Origin: an uncultured Solirubrobacterales bacterium
GTDB lineage: Bacteria; Actinomycetota; Thermoleophilia; Solirubrobacterales; Solirubrobacteraceae
DNA length: 27,365 bases
Direction: 5' to 3'
Assembly (NCBI GenBank): GCA_937973575.1
Contig: CALJKH010000009.1
Location: 1 to 27,365, forward strand
Position 1 is the first letter of the stretch. The number at the start of each line of letters is the position of its first letter. This document shows positions 24,281 through 27,365 of the stretch, in pieces. Under the pieces are notes generated by a model that was not told the origin of the DNA, made no database searches, and saw nothing but the letters and a program-made list of their open reading frames with translations. A program made the translations under genes and the position numbers.

Positions 24281-24583
24281 TCAGCGCCGCTGCATCCGAA
24301 GTTCGGTCCGCCTGGAGGGAATTATTTCCTCTGGGAAGTCGAGATCTGTGCCGCAACCAGTGCAGAACGTGTCCGTGATCGGGAGAACCTTGCCGCAGTT
24401 CTCACAAAACCGGCGCTGCTCGTCTGTCGCGGCCCGCGAGAAGAGCGCGGCCATTAGACCTACGAGCGGCACAAAGAACCCAACTGCGAACCAGATGCCG
24501 ACAGGGTTCCCTTTAGAGCGCGCAACTAAAGCGGTGCCGAGACCGAAGAAGAACATGATCACGATTAGTCCGAGGCCCTGCAT
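24281..24583 (-). CDS. Small membrane protein with C-terminal zinc ribbon
   Basis: A 100-residue protein. Two hydrophobic segments lie at about 3-20 (LIVIMFFFGLGTALVA) and 27-47 (VGIWFAVGFFVPLVGLMAALF). A soluble tail follows with CENCGKVLPITDTFCTGCG (60-78), a CxxC-x13-CxxC zinc ribbon. Such short membrane proteins with a zinc ribbon are common and of unknown function. GAGGT lies 5 nt before the ATG. It follows the 62-residue membrane protein gene by 8 nt and is closed by a terminator, so the two form a small operon. Confidence 0.75.
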   Translation of the reverse strand: MQGLGLIVIMFFFGLGTALVARSKGNPVGIWFAVGFFVPLVGLMAALFSRAATDEQRRFCENCGKVLPITDTFCTGCGTDLDFPEEIIPSRRTELRMQRR

Positions 24584-24591
24584 CGACTACC

Positions 24592-24780
24592 TCAGCGCAA
24601 CTGGCGAACTGCCCAGACAACACCCATACCGAGGGCGATCAATCCGAGCGCAATGAATAGCGAAGTGTCGGAGATCGCGTTAACAACGATCCTGAGCACA
24701 ACGAGAATGGCGATGGCTACAACGCCAAGTGCCAGCAACTTGTTTACGAATGAGGGCTTCTTTGATCCGTCGGCTGTCAT
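24592..24780 (-). CDS. Small hypothetical protein with two membrane segments
   Basis: A 62-residue protein: a basic, polar N-terminus (KKPSFVNK), then two hydrophobic helices, LLALGVVAIAILVVLRIVV (about 15-33) and LFIALGLIALGMGVVWAV (about 41-58), ending in RQLR. I do not recognise a family. It starts 11 nt after gatB ends. No Shine-Dalgarno is seen, but TAGTCT lies 8 nt upstream, so it may be leaderless. Its coding status rests on position, composition and the well-placed following gene. Confidence 0.65.
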   Translation of the reverse strand: MTADGSKKPSFVNKLLALGVVAIAILVVLRIVVNAISDTSLFIALGLIALGMGVVWAVRQLR

Positions 24781-24788
24781 AGGTCTAG

Positions 24789-24794
24789 AGACTA
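24789..24794 (-). promoter_or_regulatory. Possible leaderless -10 element of the 62-aa membrane protein gene
   Basis: TAGTCT on the minus strand, overlapping the gatB TAG stop, then 8 nt, then the ATG. It is one nucleotide further from the start than the three other leaderless candidates here, and no -35 is visible, so support is weak. Confidence 0.3.
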
Positions 24795-26225
24795 GCCTGC
24801 CCCGAGCTTGGAAAGGATCATTGCCCTTACCTCGCCGCCGTCAGCACGGCCTTGGGTTTGCTTCATTACAACTCCGACGAGTGGTCCTAACGCCTTCTGC
24901 TCGCCTGCGGCAACCTTGGCTGCGGCCTCTGGCTCAGCAGCGATGGCTGCCTCAACTGCGGCCTCAAGTTCATCTCCCCCGCCTACCTTCTCGAGACTGT
25001 CCCGTTCAACGATCGCAGCGGGGTCCAGACCGTCGGCGATTACCGAGTCGAGGACCTGTCGAGCTGCAGCGTTGGTGATTCGATCTGACTCAAGTAGGCC
25101 GAGCAACTCAGCAAGCTGGGCCGGGCTGACATTGACCGAGCCGATCCCCTCGTCCCCTGCCCGGGTCGTCAGTTCGCCGCTGACCCAAGTCGCAGCGAGG
25201 CGTGCGTCCGCAGAAGCGTCGCGGGCCGCAACAACGGCCTCGAAGAAGTCGCCGATGTCTCCGTCGAACGCTAGGCGCTCAGCGAGTTCCTGCTCAAGCT
25301 CGAAGGCTGAGGAGAACCGTTCAGCTCGCGCTGCGGGAAGCTCCGGAAGCTGGGCGCGTGCTTCCTCCACCATCTCGCGGCTGACCGCAACGGGAAGGAG
25401 ATCAGGCTCAGGGAAGTAGCGGTAGTCGTGTGCTTCCTCCTTTGAACGAAGGGAGCTAAGGTCGCCCGTCTTTGGGTCGTAGTGGAGCGTCTCCTGAGTA
25501 ACGGTTCCGCCCGACTCGATCAGCGTGCGCTGACGCTCGATCTCAGCCTCAATTCCCTTCTCAACAAAGCGGAACGAGTTCATGTTCTTGAGCTCGGTCT
25601 TAGTGCCAAGAGTGTCACTCCCTACTGGACGTAGCGAGATGTTCGCGTCGCAGCGGAGCGATCCCTCATCCATGTTCACATCGCTAATCCCGAGTGACCT
25701 GACCGTGGTCCGAAGGAGTTGCAGCCACTCGCGTGCCTGGGCCGCAGAGCTGATGTCGGGTTCGGTCACGATCTCGGCCAGTGGCGTGCCACCACGGTTG
25801 AAGTCAACAACCGATGAGTCAGCGCCGTGAATGCGTCCGCTTGTTGAGCTGTGAACAAGCTTGGCCGCGTCCTCTTCGAGATGCACTCGATGGATGCGCA
25901 CTCCAGCAAGGTTGCCCCCACTGCACAGCGGTTCGTCGAACTGACTGATTTGGTAGCCCTTCGGGAGATCGGCGTAGAAGTAGTTCTTGCGGTGGAAGAT
26001 GCTTCGGTCCGCGATTTCACAGCCGAGCGCGAGTCCGAGGCGCATGCCGAAATCAATGGCAGCTTCGTTGGCTACGGGAAGCGCTCCTGGCAGCCCTAGG
26101 CAAACTGGACATGTTCGAGTGTTGGGCTCTTCGCCAAAGACTGGATGGCACGAGCAGAACATCTTCGTCTGCGTCGAGAGCTGCACGTGGATCTCAAGGC
26201 CGATTACTGGTTCAAGCTCGGTCAT
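24792..26225 (-). CDS. gatB: Asp/Glu-tRNA amidotransferase subunit B
   Basis: tRNA-binding kinase subunit of GatCAB, which converts Glu-tRNA(Gln) or Asp-tRNA(Asn) to the amides. It has 477 residues. GLEIHVQLSTQTKMFC (9-24) with the paired CSC ... CPVCLG cysteines (24-26, 39-42) forms the zinc site. FYADLPKGYQISQ, VDFNRGGTPLAEIVTEPD, DEGSLRCDANISLRP and YRYFPEPDLLP are family landmarks. The last 150 residues are the YqeY-like tail domain. It starts with ATG overlapping the gatA stop (ATGA). Its presence suggests that Gln- or Asn-tRNA is made indirectly here. Confidence 0.97.
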   Translation of the reverse strand: MTELEPVIGLEIHVQLSTQTKMFCSCHPVFGEEPNTRTCPVCLGLPGALPVANEAAIDFGMRLGLALGCEIADRSIFHRKNYFYADLPKGYQISQFDEPLCSGGNLAGVRIHRVHLEEDAAKLVHSSTSGRIHGADSSVVDFNRGGTPLAEIVTEPDISSAAQAREWLQLLRTTVRSLGISDVNMDEGSLRCDANISLRPVGSDTLGTKTELKNMNSFRFVEKGIEAEIERQRTLIESGGTVTQETLHYDPKTGDLSSLRSKEEAHDYRYFPEPDLLPVAVSREMVEEARAQLPELPAARAERFSSAFELEQELAERLAFDGDIGDFFEAVVAARDASADARLAATWVSGELTTRAGDEGIGSVNVSPAQLAELLGLLESDRITNAAARQVLDSVIADGLDPAAIVERDSLEKVGGGDELEAAVEAAIAAEPEAAAKVAAGEQKALGPLVGVVMKQTQGRADGGEVRAMILSKLGAG

Positions 26226-27365
26226 GAAATCAGCGCCTTTGAGCCATCAAAGCCAATTGAGCCCTCAAGGGCGTTGGCGATGCCGAGGATCTTGTTCTCT
26301 GAGAACGCAGGCCCGGCGATCTGAAGTCCAACCGGAAGCCCCTCGCTCAGACCATTGGGGATTGAGATGGCTGGAATCCCAGCGAGTGACATTGGAACTG
26401 TGCAGAAGTCACTGAGGTACATCTCAAGAGGAGACGCAGTCTTGGCGCCAAGCTCGAACGCAACACAGGGACTTGTCGGAGTCACGATGGCATCGAAATT
26501 GGCGAAGGCGTTGTCAAAGTCTTGAGAGATAAGAGTCCGCACACGCTGCGCCTTGCCGTAGAAGGCGTCGTAGTAACCGGATGACAGGGCGTATGTGCCG
26601 AGCATGATGCGTCGGCGCACCTCTGGACCAAAGCCGTTGCTTCGGGTCTCGCCGAACATTGCGTCCAAGCCCTCACCTGGGTCGACACGATGGCCGAAGC
26701 GGACACCATCAAATCGGGCAAGGTTGGATGAACACTCAGCTGGCGCTATCAGGTAATAGGCACTGAGAGCGTGTGGTGCGTGCGGCAACGCGCACTCCTC
26801 AACTGTGGCGCCTAGTTCGCGAGCCTTGTCGAGCGATTCGTTAAACGCCGCCAAGACTCCAGGCTCAATGCCCTCACCGGTCAGCTCGGATGGAACCCCG
26901 AGCCTGACCCCGGCGAGATCTGTTTGGGTCGGGACAGTGATTGCCTCTGGGTGCTCTACCGAGGTGGCGTCACGAGGGTCCTTGCCCGTCATGACTGAGT
27001 AGAGAAGGGCCGCATCCTTGACATCGCGCGTGATCGGACCAGCTTGATCAAGGGACGAGGCGAAGGCGATCATTCCGTAGCGCGAGACCGAGCCGTAGGT
27101 GGGCTTGAGGCCAACGACACCACAGAGTGCTGCTGGCTGGCGGATTGAGCCACCCGTATCCGTGCCAAGCGCCCATGGCACAAGACCTGCGGCTACTGCA
27201 GCAGCACTACCGCCGCTGGATCCACCGGGAACCCGACCGCGATCCCAAGGATTGAGAACTGGTCCAAAGGCGCAGTTTTCGTTTGACGAGCCCATCGCGA
27301 ACTCGTCCTGATGAGTCTTAGCAACAAGGGGACTCCCTGCCGCAGCGATCTTTTCTACTGCTGTC
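26222..27365 (-). CDS. gatA: Asp/Glu-tRNA amidotransferase subunit A (5' end off the window)
   Basis: Amidase-signature subunit of GatCAB that hydrolyses glutamine to supply ammonia. 380 residues are visible. The frame stays open to the right edge, where upstream codons read EKIAAAGSPLVAKTHQDEFAMGSSNEN, so the ATG at 27295 inside DEFAMGSS is internal, not the start. The cis-serine segment VPGGSSGGSAAAVAAG and the nucleophile segment TDTGGSIRQPA are present; the catalytic lysine of the triad would lie further upstream, outside. About 100 N-terminal residues are missing. gatC is not seen and may lie beyond the edge. Confidence 0.96.
   Translation of the reverse strand, partial: TAVEKIAAAGSPLVAKTHQDEFAMGSSNENCAFGPVLNPWDRGRVPGGSSGGSAAAVAAGLVPWALGTDTGGSIRQPAALCGVVGLKPTYGSVSRYGMIAFASSLDQAGPITRDVKDAALLYSVMTGKDPRDATSVEHPEAITVPTQTDLAGVRLGVPSELTGEGIEPGVLAAFNESLDKARELGATVEECALPHAPHALSAYYLIAPAECSSNLARFDGVRFGHRVDPGEGLDAMFGETRSNGFGPEVRRRIMLGTYALSSGYYDAFYGKAQRVRTLISQDFDNAFANFDAIVTPTSPCVAFELGAKTASPLEMYLSDFCTVPMSLAGIPAISIPNGLSEGLPVGLQIAGPAFSENKILGIANALEGSIGFDGSKALIS

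Noticed and set aside
1..27365. tRNA genes, CRISPR repeats, insertion sequences, prophage or defence genes
   Set aside because: Looked for in the gaps and between operons; coding density is near complete, all sizeable frames are housekeeping or small membrane proteins, and no repeats of the needed type were seen.

Overview
The window reads as a gene-dense stretch of a moderately GC-rich Actinomycetota chromosome. The protein set, the frequent GTG/TTG starts, the 1-8 nt gene overlaps and the TAnnnT -10 motifs placed 7 nt before start codons all point that way. Citramalate synthase, GatAB and a class V aminotransferase beside serA are compatible with a deep-branching class such as Thermoleophilia, but the class assignment is a guess. 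No tRNA, rRNA, insertion sequence, CRISPR array or phage gene was seen, and no gene-free stretch exceeds about 180 nt.

Layout, left to right. (1) 1-6675, minus strand: a six-gene branched-chain amino acid operon, leuA-leuC-leuD-leuB-ilvE-cimA. Neighbours overlap or lie 6 nt apart, and cimA runs off the left edge. Its leader (6676-6812) holds a 17-codon leader peptide rich in Leu/Ile/Val codons and a downstream GC hairpin, the arrangement of a branched-chain amino acid attenuator. (2) 6858-9877, minus: an APC-family permease and a DAO-family FAD oxidoreductase, probably an amine or amino acid uptake and oxidation pair. (3) 9890-12678, minus: serA and an overlapping class V aminotransferase, probably the first two steps of serine synthesis. 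(4) 12728-13739, minus: ilvC, broken by an apparent 2-nt deletion that moves the last 54 conserved residues out of frame. (5) 13763-21930: a menaquinone block. menE and a methyltransferase are on minus; menB-menA-menC-menD are on plus; menF is on minus and meets menD tail to tail. menE and menB diverge from one symmetrical -10 element. (6) 21946-24183, minus: ilvB-ilvN. (7) 24281-24780, minus: two small membrane proteins, followed by a clear intrinsic terminator. (8) 24792-27365, minus: gatB and gatA, the latter cut by the right edge.

How the genes work together: IlvBN, IlvC and IlvE make valine and isoleucine and the leucine precursor. LeuABCD makes leucine, and CimA with LeuBCD would supply 2-oxobutyrate from pyruvate and acetyl-CoA for isoleucine. 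MenF, D, C, E, B and A carry chorismate to demethylmenaquinone, and the methyltransferase next to menE is a candidate for the last step. The men block sits between ilvN and ilvC, splitting what is often a contiguous ilvBNC operon. The most notable observations are the leuA leader peptide, the ilvC frameshift and the shared menE/menB promoter. Nothing resembling a wholly new multi-gene system was found.
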